Assembly: GCF_030227115.1 (NCBI RefSeq)
Contig: NZ_JASSUA010000003.1
Coordinates: forward strand, 372,001 to 436,000
Source of the DNA: Marinobacter sp. SS13-12
GTDB taxonomy: Bacteria; Pseudomonadota; Gammaproteobacteria; Pseudomonadales; Oleiphilaceae
DNA: 64,000 nucleotides
Reading direction: 5' to 3'
In this document: positions 1 to 8,394 of the stretch, piece after piece
How positions within the stretch are numbered: the first letter of the stretch is position 1
Layout: every line of letters starts with the position of its first letter
Made by a program: the position numbers and the translations under genes
The notes under the pieces: model-generated
The model's input: the letters and a program-made list of their open reading frames with translations, nothing else
What the model was told of the DNA's origin: nothing
Database searches by the model: none

Positions 1-1
1 G

Positions 2-1066
2 ACAGTCCGTCACATCATCGTTAATGATAATAAGTCTTCGACTTACAAATTGGGTTTGCTGCGAACCCTCGTCCGGATCGCTGACGGTGCGCCCGGCCTG
101 GCGCTTAATCGCACCGATGACTGGGTGGAGATTCCGCTTGGTGCGGTCGGGCTGTTCTGGATTATGCTTTATCACCCTCTGGTTCTCCGGCATCAACTGA
201 GGCAAGCGCCAGGTAGCCGCGGCTACGGCTTTGCCACGGACGATTTCTTCAAACTGCAGAATTTCACCCCTCTGGATTTCAGAGTGGGTATGTCGCTGTC
301 GGAGGATGTTGCTCCGGTGGTCCTCCGCGCTATCCGGGATGCTTGCTCGACCATTCTCAAGAACCCCGCACATTTTACGACCTGGCCCGGCAGTAACCGC
401 CCGGTCTTCGAGGGCGGTTCGGCCAGGATGAGCATCAAGAAGGCGCCCGTGCGTTTGGACAAAGCAACGCTTTCCCGGTTCGGTACCTTCCGTGTTCCTT
501 CATTTCTCTGGGATGCATTCAGTCGCTATGCGTGCTGGATTGAGCCTGCGATTGTTAATGAGTGGATTGATTTGATGGGAAGCTGGGATCTGCGTTATTC
601 CATGGATGTCTATCATCGCGGTTTACAGTGGGTTGAAGGTCGGCGCGATACGTCAGCTGTTCGTCAACTGATTAATCAGCAGCTCGAGACTGGTCGGGTC
701 GAGTGCGTATGGACAGCCCAAAATCTCAAAGCGAAGCGGTTTGACGTTGACCACTGTTTTCCGTGGTCGCGATGGAACAACAACGATCTCTGGAATCTGA
801 TGCCAGCGACTCATACGGCGAATGCTTCTAAGTCCGAAAAGCTGCCTGGGGACCTGCTGCTCAAGGAGGCGCACCCTCGAGTAGTAAATTGGTGGGAGCA
901 AGCCATTGTGGGCACGTCTCGTGAGGAGCAGTTCTTCTCAGAGGCTGAGGCCTCGCTACCATTGCTGGGGCAGGAACGAACCCTGGAAGGCGTTTTTGAG
1001 GGGATGCTTCAGCAGCGATTGAGGCTGAAAACCAACCTTCAGCTGGCAGAGTGGTTGGGCGGTTAG
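2..1066 (+). CDS. HNH endonuclease domain protein, 5' end outside window
   Basis: The frame is open from base 2, so the true start lies upstream; a TTG at 50 is only an internal candidate. At least 354 residues are present. An HNH-type nuclease core lies at about nt 740-836: Asp-Val-Asp-His, followed by Asn-Asp-Leu-Trp-Asn-Leu-Met and a Thr-Ala-Asn-Ala-Ser-Lys stretch. The first His would bind metal or activate water, and the downstream Asn/His residues complete the beta-beta-alpha-metal fold. The N-terminal part, rich in Arg/Leu (TYKLGLLRTLVRIADG), resembles the helical region that precedes HNH domains in some uncharacterised bacterial proteins. No methylase or helicase partner is visible, so a defence, repair or mobile-element role cannot be chosen. 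The following amine oxidase gene starts 46 bases downstream. Nuclease family is fairly sure; biological role is unknown. Confidence 0.75.
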   Translation, partial: TVRHIIVNDNKSSTYKLGLLRTLVRIADGAPGLALNRTDDWVEIPLGAVGLFWIMLYHPLVLRHQLRQAPGSRGYGFATDDFFKLQNFTPLDFRVGMSLSEDVAPVVLRAIRDACSTILKNPAHFTTWPGSNRPVFEGGSARMSIKKAPVRLDKATLSRFGTFRVPSFLWDAFSRYACWIEPAIVNEWIDLMGSWDLRYSMDVYHRGLQWVEGRRDTSAVRQLINQQLETGRVECVWTAQNLKAKRFDVDHCFPWSRWNNNDLWNLMPATHTANASKSEKLPGDLLLKEAHPRVVNWWEQAIVGTSREEQFFSEAEASLPLLGQERTLEGVFEGMLQQRLRLKTNLQLAEWLGG

Positions 1067-1112
1067 AACTGAGAATCATCAAAGCATCAGGACCATCACG
1101 GGAAGTTCATTC

Positions 1113-2210
1113 ATGCAAAACGCTCGCACCGCCATCGTTGGCGCCGGCCTGGCGGGTTTATACGCCGCTTATTCTCTTGAGAAGAAGGGCATCAAAGACT
1201 ATGTCATTCTCGAGGCCCGGGAGATTCTTGGTGGGCGGATTGCTTCTACGATCCACTCTGATGTTAAGCCGGATGTGTCAGGCGTTGGGGGCTTCGATCT
1301 CGGGCCGTCCTGGTTCTGGCCCGCATTCCAGACCGATATGGCGCGACTGGTAGATGAACTCGAACTAGAGACCTTCCAACAATTTGAAACCGGCGACATG
1401 CTTCTGGAGCGTTCATCGAACCAGCCGCCTGAGAGAACACGTGGGTACGTCAATTCTCCGCCATCTATGCGAATCGCCGGTGGCATGTATACCCTCATTG
1501 ATGCGTTATACCGGCGGATTGATTCAGCGCGAGTTGTGACGGGCCAGGCGGTTCGTCATCTGCGCATTTCAGAACCACATACCGAGCTAGTGAGCGAAAA
1601 TGCGAAAGGACAAACCTTTAGTCACTTTGCGGAACATGTGCTGTTGGCCATGCCGCCGCGATTAGTTGAGTCTCAGCTTACGTTTTCGCCCGCCTTGCCG
1701 AATGAGCTTGCAAGACAGTGGCGAGAGACAGATACCTGGATGGCCCCTCATGCAAAATATATTGCCGTGTTCGACCGGCCTTTCTGGCGAGATCAAGGGT
1801 TATGCGGGGAGGCTCGAAGTGCAGTTGGGCCAATGGTTGAGATCCATGATTCCTCTACTCCGGGCGGGAAGGCGGCTTTGTTTGGTTTCCTGGGTGTGCC
1901 TGCTGAGGTGCGCAGTCGTGTTTCTGAGGAAGAGCTTATTACTGCTTGCCGCACACAGTTCGTGCGACTGTTTGGGTCGAAAGCGGAGAATCCAGAGGCA
2001 GAATTTATCAAGGACTGGGCTAAAGAGATTTACACCGCCACTGACACGGATCAAAGATCCTCTGGCGATCACCCTATGCCTGCCTTGTCGCCGAGCTCAG
2101 GGGCATGGGCTAACCGAGTAACCGGAATTGGCAGTGAGTGGTCACGTGAGTTTACGGGGTATCTGGCCGGCGCTATTGATGCGGTAAATCGCGGTTTAGA
2201 TTCTTTTTAG
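1113..2210 (+). CDS. FAD-dependent amine oxidase family protein
   Basis: A 365-residue flavoprotein. The N-terminus has the dinucleotide-binding fingerprint GAGLAGLYAAYSLEKKG, followed by an acidic strand end and GGRI, the usual FAD-binding arrangement of the monoamine oxidase/phytoene desaturase superfamily. A C-terminal stretch with GSEWSREFTGYLAGAIDA matches the second FAD-contact region of amine oxidases (normally G-E-x-x-GY-x-GA). No signal peptide or membrane anchor is evident. Its length is shorter than typical monoamine oxidases (about 450 residues), so part of the substrate domain is reduced. The substrate (amine, protoporphyrinogen-like or other) cannot be told. It lies 46 bases after the HNH gene on the same strand and ends just before a GC-rich hairpin. 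Confidence 0.8.
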   Translation: MQNARTAIVGAGLAGLYAAYSLEKKGIKDYVILEAREILGGRIASTIHSDVKPDVSGVGGFDLGPSWFWPAFQTDMARLVDELELETFQQFETGDMLLERSSNQPPERTRGYVNSPPSMRIAGGMYTLIDALYRRIDSARVVTGQAVRHLRISEPHTELVSENAKGQTFSHFAEHVLLAMPPRLVESQLTFSPALPNELARQWRETDTWMAPHAKYIAVFDRPFWRDQGLCGEARSAVGPMVEIHDSSTPGGKAALFGFLGVPAEVRSRVSEEELITACRTQFVRLFGSKAENPEAEFIKDWAKEIYTATDTDQRSSGDHPMPALSPSSGAWANRVTGIGSEWSREFTGYLAGAIDAVNRGLDSF

Positions 2211-2214
2211 GAAT

Positions 2215-2247
2215 GCTCGCGGAAAGGGGCAGAGCCCCGGCGCGAGC
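2215..2247. repeat. GC-rich two-tier hairpin after the amine oxidase gene
   Basis: Outer arms GCTCGCG (2215-2221) and CGCGAGC (2241-2247) pair perfectly, and inner arms GGGGC (2226-2230) and GCCCC (2234-2238) enclose a 3-base loop. It begins 5 bases after the stop codon at 2210. There is no T-run on the plus strand after it, so it is not a standard intrinsic terminator. It may still stabilise or end the transcript between this gene and the convergent YdcH-like gene. Confidence 0.55.
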
Positions 2248-2291
2248 TGAGAGCTTCCGCCCGAGCCCGGGGAATAGTTGCCGGGTTACTT

Positions 2292-2549
2292 CTATTTTTC
2301 AGGCGCGGATTCGTACTCTCGAATCATGCCAGAAAGCTGGTCTTTCAGATTGAGGCGCTGTTTCTTGAGATCCTCCAGATGCTCGTCAGAGGTGTTCTCT
2401 ACACCACCTTCGAAATGGTGAACTGCATGATCCACCTCATGGTACTCTTCAAACAATTTCGCGAAATGATTGTTGGTGGTTTTCAGGTTATGAATGGCTT
2501 CTTTTGAGTCTGGGAATTCATGAATCAGATCGTGTTTTTCCAGTGACAT
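2292..2549 (-). CDS. YdcH-like DUF465 small protein
   Basis: An 85-residue, highly charged helical protein. The pattern of a His-rich middle (ANNHFAKLFEEYHEVDHAVH-like) followed by L-KKQRLNLKDQL matches the YdcH/DUF465 family, whose members are short coiled coils of unknown function. It has the usual family length. It stands alone, convergent with the amine oxidase gene. A second member of the same family is at 42560-42814. Function unknown. Confidence 0.8.
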   Translation of the reverse strand: MSLEKHDLIHEFPDSKEAIHNLKTTNNHFAKLFEEYHEVDHAVHHFEGGVENTSDEHLEDLKKQRLNLKDQLSGMIREYESAPEK

Positions 2550-2681
2550 AAAGACAATCCCTTTGATCGCGGAGTGTGTTCAAATTTGCGCTGTCAGCGG
2601 CAAACAGTACGGCAAGGTGATGACCAGTGACAAGCCTCGCAGGCGTAGGCATTTTCACTCATGATTGGCTTGAGGCCCGGC

Positions 2682-3500
2682 TTATCTCAAGATGATTCTC
2701 TGGATCGACCGGGGAATAAACCGGGTGATAAATTCGGCAGCGTAGGTCTGGGGTGTAACCAGATATCGGGGCTTGGGACGTTCCGCTTCTGCAGCCCTGA
2801 CAATCTTTTTCGCTACGTCCGACGCACTGGCTGTAAAGGGCTTGATTCTGGCGCCTGGCGCGAGCGCTGCTTCCATTGCTGTGTACTTTTCCCGATGCAC
2901 GGTGCTTGCCTGGCCAAGCAACGGCTGCAAGGCGGCCAGCGCATGTTCTCTGAACCGGGTCACCAAGGGGCCAGGGAGCACCAGCGAGACACTTTCCAGG
3001 CTTTTGCTGCCCTGTTCATCAAACCAGAAGCTTTCATGGGCCGTGTTCATCGCGGCTTTGGCGGCACAGTAAGCCCCTTTCATTTTCTGGGGCGCGATGG
3101 AGAGAACGGAGCTAACCGCGATGACCCGCAAGGGTATGCCGTGTTGTTCGCAGAGTCTCAGGCAGACGGCAGCAAGCTTGATGGGGCCGAAAACGTGGGT
3201 GCTGAATTGCTTTTGCCACATGGATTCGGACAGGTCACGAAGCGCACCGAATTGCCCGTAACCGGAGTTGTTGACCAGAATAACCCGCTCGGCTGACACA
3301 ATTTCTGCCTCCAGCGTACCCGCAAGCCCTTCAATCTGCTCAAAGGATTCAAGATCCAGCGCCAGCTCCCGATCGGCTGACTCGACGCCGGTTGGCTGTC
3401 GGGACAGGGCGATCACCCTGTAGCCTTTTTGGGCAAACAGGGCACAGGTCTCATTGCCTATGCCGGCGCTGGCACCGGTTACCAGGGCGAGTTTGGTCAT
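2682..3500 (-). CDS. short-chain dehydrogenase/reductase
   Basis: A 272-residue classical SDR. It has the NAD(P) motif TGASAGIG near the N-terminus, an NNSG motif in place of NNAG, and the catalytic Ser with YCAAK (Tyr-x3-Lys). The ATG at 3500 is chosen because GGAGG lies 8 bases upstream; an in-frame TTG at 3515 would add five residues but has no comparable site. The gene overlaps the stop of the upstream CIA30-like gene by ATGA, so the two are translationally coupled. The hydrophobic C-terminus (ITRFIPRSIQRIILR) may touch the membrane. The substrate is not identifiable. Confidence 0.88.
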   Translation of the reverse strand: MTKLALVTGASAGIGNETCALFAQKGYRVIALSRQPTGVESADRELALDLESFEQIEGLAGTLEAEIVSAERVILVNNSGYGQFGALRDLSESMWQKQFSTHVFGPIKLAAVCLRLCEQHGIPLRVIAVSSVLSIAPQKMKGAYCAAKAAMNTAHESFWFDEQGSKSLESVSLVLPGPLVTRFREHALAALQPLLGQASTVHREKYTAMEAALAPGARIKPFTASASDVAKKIVRAAEAERPKPRYLVTPQTYAAEFITRFIPRSIQRIILR

Positions 3501-4033
3501 CGGATTAACCTCCAATCCTGCATCCTCAATCGAAATTCACCAACCTGCCGCCCGGAAACGAAAAGGCTGACTGAGGCCAGGTGTTCAAGATCCAATGGTT
3601 CCGCATCGGTAATTGTCTTGCCGCGCCAGGTAGGAACGAAATCACTGAACGGCAGTTGTATGCGGCTCCAGTCTTCTGTATCCGGTGTAAACGCATGCTG
3701 GTACACAATGCTGCGCCTGTCTGTGCTGTTGCGAAGCCCGATCTTGTAGGTTTTGCCGTCGCCGCGGGCAAGAAGTTCGATGCCGGTGTAGTGAGCTGCA
3801 TCGAACGGTTCCGGCAGGTCCGCTTTGACGGATGCAAAGCCGCCGCCGTTATCCAGGCGGACAATACCGTGAAAGATGCCAGTGCCGTCTTCAGAGCAAA
3901 CAACGGCCCCGTCAGACTGCCCTCCCATCACGCGGTCACCGAGGGGCTGCCAGGTTAACTGGCTTGAATCTGAATTGAACGAGACAAGTATCGGATGTTG
4001 CGTGACGTCTCCGGAAATACCCCGTTTTTGCAT
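3497..4033 (-). CDS. CIA30-like (NDUFAF1-type) domain protein
   Basis: A 178-residue protein matching the CIA30 family, a jelly-roll carbohydrate-binding-like fold named after the fungal/mitochondrial complex I assembly factor. Visible family features are the DRVMGG turn near residue 33, NGGGFASV around residue 63, the GDGKTYKIGLR strand and the ending SVSLFVSGRQ-GEFRL-DW. Bacterial members sit in varied contexts and have no proven complex I role. There is no signal peptide. It overlaps the downstream SDR by 4 bases, which suggests that the two products act together. Confidence 0.8.
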   Translation of the reverse strand: MQKRGISGDVTQHPILVSFNSDSSQLTWQPLGDRVMGGQSDGAVVCSEDGTGIFHGIVRLDNGGGFASVKADLPEPFDAAHYTGIELLARGDGKTYKIGLRNSTDRRSIVYQHAFTPDTEDWSRIQLPFSDFVPTWRGKTITDAEPLDLEHLASVSLFVSGRQVGEFRLRMQDWRLIR

Positions 4034-4112
4034 GGAGTTACCTCCAATAGTTCATATATGTATGAAGTTCTGCTGTCCGCAATAGCGGGCTCGCGATCGA
4101 GTGTGTCTACTG

Positions 4113-4856
4113 TCAGCGGATGGCCACTTGGAAAGCCATCATGCCCAGAAACGCCAATACAATGACAACACCAACGGAGGATGGCTCCAGCTTTTTGTTG
4201 GCATCCGGCAGAAGCTCTGAAAACACCATCCAGATCATGGCACCCGCGGCCAGACCAAGGCCAAAAGGAAGCACCGGTTTGAAGGTACTTACGAACAGAT
4301 AGGCCGGAATGGCCATCAGCGGTTGTGGCAAGCTGCTGAAAATACTCCAGCCGGCCGCTTTTGTGACCGACATACCTCTTGGTACCAGTATAAGTGCAAT
4401 GGCAAGACCTTCCGGAATGTTATGAACGGCGATGGCGGCGGTGATAAAAACGCCGAGATCCCGACTGCCACCGTAGGAAACGCCGACTCCGATGCCCTCT
4501 GCGAAGGAATGGGCAGTCATAACGCCAACGATGAGCAATGCCTTTTTAGCGTCAGCACCCTGTAACGCACTGACGTCCGGGGCTCCCTGTTTCTCGATCC
4601 ATCGGTAGGCCAGGTAGACCAGCACCAGGCCCGACACCATGCCAGCGAGTGTGAGCCATTCCTGCTTTGTCAGGCCTTCTTCGATGAGACTATGGCTTGC
4701 CGCAAGCATCAGGCCGGCTGCGATCGCAGCACCGATGCTGAGCCATTTCTGATCGACTTTTTCGCTGATAGCCAGCGGCAGAGCACCTAACCCTGTCGTC
4801 AGTGCAGTGATTAGCGCTGCTATAAAAACCGTCGTGAGGGTAACTTCCAGAACCAT
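4113..4856 (-). CDS. ZIP family divalent metal transporter
   Basis: A 247-residue polytopic membrane protein with about eight hydrophobic segments. The ZIP signature lies in two consecutive transmembrane helices: TAHSFAEGIGVG and AVHNIPEGLAIAL, whose His, Asn, Glu and second His residues form the metal path in this family. An additional SHSLIEEG motif is present in an early helix. Members import zinc and other divalent metals such as iron or manganese into the cytoplasm; the exact metal cannot be read from sequence. The gene appears monocistronic, between the coupled CIA30/SDR pair and another SDR. No Zur-type operator was recognised upstream. Confidence 0.88.
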   Translation of the reverse strand: MVLEVTLTTVFIAALITALTTGLGALPLAISEKVDQKWLSIGAAIAAGLMLAASHSLIEEGLTKQEWLTLAGMVSGLVLVYLAYRWIEKQGAPDVSALQGADAKKALLIVGVMTAHSFAEGIGVGVSYGGSRDLGVFITAAIAVHNIPEGLAIALILVPRGMSVTKAAGWSIFSSLPQPLMAIPAYLFVSTFKPVLPFGLGLAAGAMIWMVFSELLPDANKKLEPSSVGVVIVLAFLGMMAFQVAIR

Positions 4857-4929
4857 TTGGACTCTTTTGCTGGCGTGTATGAGTTACACCCTTGGCAGGA
4901 TGCTGGGTTTGTTGATACTGCCAGGTCTG

Positions 4930-5712
4930 CTAGCGACGGACCGGCGCCATACCCAGGTGAGCGCCGCCGTCGATGAGGATCGTTTCCCCGGTGGTCAGGT
5001 CGCCCCCGATGATCAGGCCCAGGCAGACGTCGGCTACGGTTTCCGGTGAGGCGGTATCATGCAGCGGCGAGGCACCCTTGGTCTTCGCCAGTAACGCCTC
5101 GTAATTGTCTTCGCCCAGGCCCTTTTTCAGCCATTCACCCTGTACGAAACCGGGGCAGACGGCATTGACCCGGACTTCCGGACCCATGACCCGGGCCAGG
5201 GAGCGGGTCATGGTTATCAGGGCGCCCTTTGAGGCGGCATAGGCAATGGAACTGCCAATGCCAGCGAGACCGGCAATGGAAGCCATGTTGATGATGTGTC
5301 CGGAACCGTTGGCCCGGAGGGCTTTCTCGGCGGCGCGGGTCATCTGGTAGGGCCCCACGGTATTGACGGCGTACAGGTCGAGGAAGTCCTGTTTGTCGAG
5401 GCCGTCGAGGTTGGCCTGATCACAGAATTTGGTGGTGCCGGCGTTGTTGACCAGGATATCAACGCGGCCCAGCTGGTCCAGGGTGGCGTCCACCAGGGCG
5501 CGGCAGTCAGCGTCTTCCGCTACATCGGCGCGCATGACCAGCGTTTTTACACCGTGCTTCTCGCAGTCGGCGGCTACCGCCCGGGCGCCGTCCTCATTGT
5601 TACTGTAGTTGATCGCCACGTGGCAGCCGTGTTCAGCAAACAGGCGGGCGATGGCGGCGCCGATACCGGAGGAGGAGCCGGTGACAATGGCGACGGAATC
5701 TTTGAGTTTCAT
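4930..5712 (-). CDS. short-chain dehydrogenase/reductase (FabG-like)
   Basis: A 260-residue classical SDR with TGSSSGIGAAIA cofactor motif, NNAGTT, catalytic Ser in NMASIAG and YAASK. Length and pattern resemble 3-oxoacyl-ACP reductase and secondary-alcohol dehydrogenases. It starts 36 bases after the haloalkane dehalogenase stop on the same strand, so both are probably co-transcribed. An alcohol released by dehalogenation could be its substrate, but that is inference from position only. An AAGG ribosome site lies just upstream of the ATG. Confidence 0.88.
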   Translation of the reverse strand: MKLKDSVAIVTGSSSGIGAAIARLFAEHGCHVAINYSNNEDGARAVAADCEKHGVKTLVMRADVAEDADCRALVDATLDQLGRVDILVNNAGTTKFCDQANLDGLDKQDFLDLYAVNTVGPYQMTRAAEKALRANGSGHIINMASIAGLAGIGSSIAYAASKGALITMTRSLARVMGPEVRVNAVCPGFVQGEWLKKGLGEDNYEALLAKTKGASPLHDTASPETVADVCLGLIIGGDLTTGETILIDGGAHLGMAPVRR

Positions 5713-5748
5713 GGCAAATCCCTTCTTTTGGCGGTTGGTGTATGCTGC

Positions 5749-6627
5749 CTAGATCGTCTTTAGCCAGTTTGCGACGGCCTGACCGATCTCTACCGGTGAG
5801 TCTTCCTGTATGAAATGCAGCCCCTTTACAGTGACTTCCTGCTGGTTCGGCCAACTACGACAGAACTCGCGTTGTGCCCCGATCAGAATGGAGCCCGGAT
5901 CGGCATTGATGAATAATTTGGGTATGGGACTGCCGGCCATGAAGGCACCGTACTCATTCACCAGGGCGACAACATCTGCGGGTTCCCCTTCGATGGGGAT
6001 CTGCCTTGGCCAGTTGAGCAGGGGTTGACGATCATCGGCGCTGAGATGAGGCGCGCGATAGGCATCCATCTCTGTCTCAGTGAGCTTCCGTATCACCGAG
6101 CTGGGTAATACGCCCTCTATGAACATATTGCGGTTTAGGATCAGGTCTTCGCCTTTTCCAGAGCGGAAGCCCTTGAAGATCCCCACTGCGCTCTCTGGCC
6201 AATCCGCCCAGTCCACGGGCCTAACGATGCCCTCCATATAGGCTACACCTCTGACAGCTTCGGCATGGCGCATCGCCCAGAGAAAACCGATGCCACTGCC
6301 CCAATCATGAATCACCAGGGTGACATTCTCGTTGGCACGGATAGTCTCCAACAGGCCGTCTACATAGTTGTAGGCCACTTCCAGTGTATAACGCCAGGGG
6401 CCCTCGCTGGCGGGAAGTTTTTCGGAATCGCCCTGGCCGATCAGGTCGGGGACGATGACCCGGCCTGACTGCACCAGTTCAGGCACCACATTGCGCCACA
6501 GAAAGGACGATGTGGGATTGCCGTGCAGTAACACGATTGGGTCGCCGCTGCCTTCCTCGAGATAGGCGATTTGCTTGCCGTTTACATCAGCAAACTTTTT
6601 CTCATAGGGCAGGGTTTCAGACAGCAT
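5749..6627 (-). CDS. haloalkane dehalogenase, LinB-like (HLD-II)
   Basis: A 292-residue alpha/beta hydrolase. Every landmark of subfamily II haloalkane dehalogenases is present: halide-stabilising Asn37 (LLHGNPTSS) and Trp109, nucleophile Asp108 in IHDWGSG, acid Glu132 in YMEGIVRP and base His271 in GLHFIQED. The numbering is almost that of LinB (Asp108, Glu132, His272). These cytoplasmic enzymes hydrolyse carbon-halogen bonds of haloalkanes to an alcohol, a halide and a proton. Ribosome site GAGGAG lies about 8 bases before the ATG. An SDR follows in the same orientation. The actual substrate is unknown; marine members are often active on brominated or iodinated alkanes. Confidence 0.92.
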   Translation of the reverse strand: MLSETLPYEKKFADVNGKQIAYLEEGSGDPIVLLHGNPTSSFLWRNVVPELVQSGRVIVPDLIGQGDSEKLPASEGPWRYTLEVAYNYVDGLLETIRANENVTLVIHDWGSGIGFLWAMRHAEAVRGVAYMEGIVRPVDWADWPESAVGIFKGFRSGKGEDLILNRNMFIEGVLPSSVIRKLTETEMDAYRAPHLSADDRQPLLNWPRQIPIEGEPADVVALVNEYGAFMAGSPIPKLFINADPGSILIGAQREFCRSWPNQQEVTVKGLHFIQEDSPVEIGQAVANWLKTI

Positions 6628-6837
6628 GAAATGATCTCCTCAGGGTCGGGCGGCCAGCCCGCGGGCAGGGCCGTTTGACAAAAACTTTGACGCTCAGTTG
6701 TTTGGCCACTAATTTGATCAATTAAAGCACAATAGTGAAGCGTGACAATGTGCGGCTGATGTCGCGCAAGATACCGACAACAACAACCATGAATGAGCGG
6801 CCCGGATGGGGATATTCCGGCGCCACAGGGAGGGGAC
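6628..6837. promoter_or_regulatory. divergent intergenic region, dehalogenase / TRAP operon
   Basis: These 210 bases hold the start signals of two divergent operons. A TTGACA hexamer appears near 6675 and an 8-base palindrome TTGATCAA at 6714-6721 in an AT-rich stretch. No convincing -10 partner or sigma-54 site was found, so the promoters are not placed exactly. Confidence 0.4.
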
Positions 6838-7812
6838 ATGAAGATAAACACGAAGCACCTGACCGCAATTATGCTCTGCGTAGTAATCGGAAACGCCCAG
6901 GCGGAGACGAATTGGGATATGCCAACGCCTTACGGTGATTCCAACTTCCACACCGTCAACATTCGCGAGTTTGCTGAAGATGTGAAAGAGGCCACCGATG
7001 GTGAGCTCAATATAACGGTTCACAGCAGTGGTTCCCTGATCAAACATCCTGAAATCAAGAACTCTGTTCGCCGTGGCCTTGTACCCATCGGCGAGTTGAT
7101 CATGTCCCGGCTGGCAAACGAGGATCCGCTGTTCGAGGCGGATTCGGTTCCCTATCTGGCCAGCGACTACGACGAAGCCTGGGAACTCTGGCAGGCATCC
7201 CGGGATATGCTGGCAGAGCGTCTTGAACGCCAGCGCCTGAAATTGCTGTTTGCCGTGCCCTGGCCGCCACAGGGCATTTATACGGAGTTCCTGGTGGAAA
7301 CCGGCGATGAGCTCGAGGGTGTGAAGATGCGCGCCTACAACAAATCAAGCGAACGGCTGGCCGAGCTCTTCGGTGCCGTCCCGACTCAGGTGGAAGTGCC
7401 GGATATTCCGGTGGCGTTTGGCACCGGTCGGGTCGACGCCATGATCACATCCCCGTCAACCGGCGCCAATACGCGGGCCTGGGATTATCTGAGCCACTTC
7501 AACCATGCTCAACTGTGGTTGCCGAAAAACATGGTTATCGTCAATGCCAAGAGTTTCGACGCGCTTCCCGAATCCGCTCAAGAAGCGATTGAAACGGCCG
7601 CTGCGGAAGCCGAGAAGCGGGGATGGGAAGCCAGCAAGGCTGAAACGGATGCCAAGATCAAAATCATGGAAGAAAACGGCATCGTCGTGACCGAGCCCAG
7701 CGACGCTCTGGTCGAGCGCCTGAAGGAAGTTGGTGAGACAATGGAGCAGGAATGGCTGGAGCGTGCCGGTGACGACGGTAAGGAGCTGCTGGAAGCCTAT
7801 CGCGCCCGCTAG
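6838..7812 (+). CDS. dctP: TRAP transporter solute-binding protein DctP
   Basis: A 324-residue periplasmic protein. The start at 6838 follows GGGAGGGGAC and gives a clean signal peptide (MKINTKHLTAIMLCVVIGNAQA, cleavage after the AQA); an upstream in-frame ATG at 6793 would bury it. The mature part has the DctP family layout, with GTGRVDAMITSP around two thirds of the length and a Glu/Ala-rich C-terminal helix. It captures an organic acid or similar solute and delivers it to the DctQM permease encoded directly downstream. The specificity-determining Arg sits in VKMRAYNKSS, but the ligand is not recognisable. Confidence 0.9.
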   Translation: MKINTKHLTAIMLCVVIGNAQAETNWDMPTPYGDSNFHTVNIREFAEDVKEATDGELNITVHSSGSLIKHPEIKNSVRRGLVPIGELIMSRLANEDPLFEADSVPYLASDYDEAWELWQASRDMLAERLERQRLKLLFAVPWPPQGIYTEFLVETGDELEGVKMRAYNKSSERLAELFGAVPTQVEVPDIPVAFGTGRVDAMITSPSTGANTRAWDYLSHFNHAQLWLPKNMVIVNAKSFDALPESAQEAIETAAAEAEKRGWEASKAETDAKIKIMEENGIVVTEPSDALVERLKEVGETMEQEWLERAGDDGKELLEAYRAR

Positions 7813-7850
7813 TTGTCGGATAGTCAGGACAAACAACCCGGAGCATCTCC

Positions 7851-8390
7851 ATGCGCAGGTTTCTGGACTCTCTGTATCGATTCGGCGGGTACCTCTCGGC
7901 ACTGCAGCTGGCGGCTATCATGGCGATGGTGGTGCTCCAGGTGTCCGGGCGGGTTCTCGACGAAGGCCTACAGGCCCTGGGAATGAAATCTCTGGGCCTG
8001 CAGATACCGGGTCTGGCGGAACTCGCGGGTTTTCTGTTACTGGGCGCCACCTTCACCGGGCTGGCCTACACACTGATGGTTGGCGGGCATATCCGGGTGG
8101 ACCTGTTGCACAGGGCGCTTCCGGCGGGTATTCAGAAAGCCCTGGATGTTCTTGTGACAGTCACCGCTTTGGCGATCACCGGTTTCGCCGTCTGGTACAG
8201 CATCCTGCTGGCCTATGACAGCTATGACTATGGTGATCTTTCCATTGGCATGGTTCCGGTTCCACTCTGGTTACCGCAAGCCGTGATGGTGGTCGGGCTC
8301 ATCTGGCTTCTGGTTGCCTTGCTCGATGTGTTGGTCGGGCTGATCACTGGTCGCATTGCCCATATCAAAGACCAGGCCCCGATGGAGTAA
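7851..8390 (+). CDS. dctQ: TRAP transporter small permease DctQ
   Basis: A 179-residue membrane protein with four hydrophobic segments, the standard topology of the TRAP small subunit. It carries the family pattern of a GHIRVDLL loop after the second helix and WYSILLAYDSYDYG later. It stabilises the large permease in the inner membrane. It starts 38 bases after dctP and ends 4 bases before dctM, so all three are in one transcript. It is slightly longer than usual because of an insertion in the first periplasmic loop. Confidence 0.88.
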   Translation: MRRFLDSLYRFGGYLSALQLAAIMAMVVLQVSGRVLDEGLQALGMKSLGLQIPGLAELAGFLLLGATFTGLAYTLMVGGHIRVDLLHRALPAGIQKALDVLVTVTALAITGFAVWYSILLAYDSYDYGDLSIGMVPVPLWLPQAVMVVGLIWLLVALLDVLVGLITGRIAHIKDQAPME

Positions 8391-8394
8391 AACC

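Noticed and set aside
6714..6721. TTGATCAA as an FNR/CRP-type box
   Set aside because: It lacks the four-base spacer of an FNR site and is only an 8-base palindrome in AT-rich DNA.
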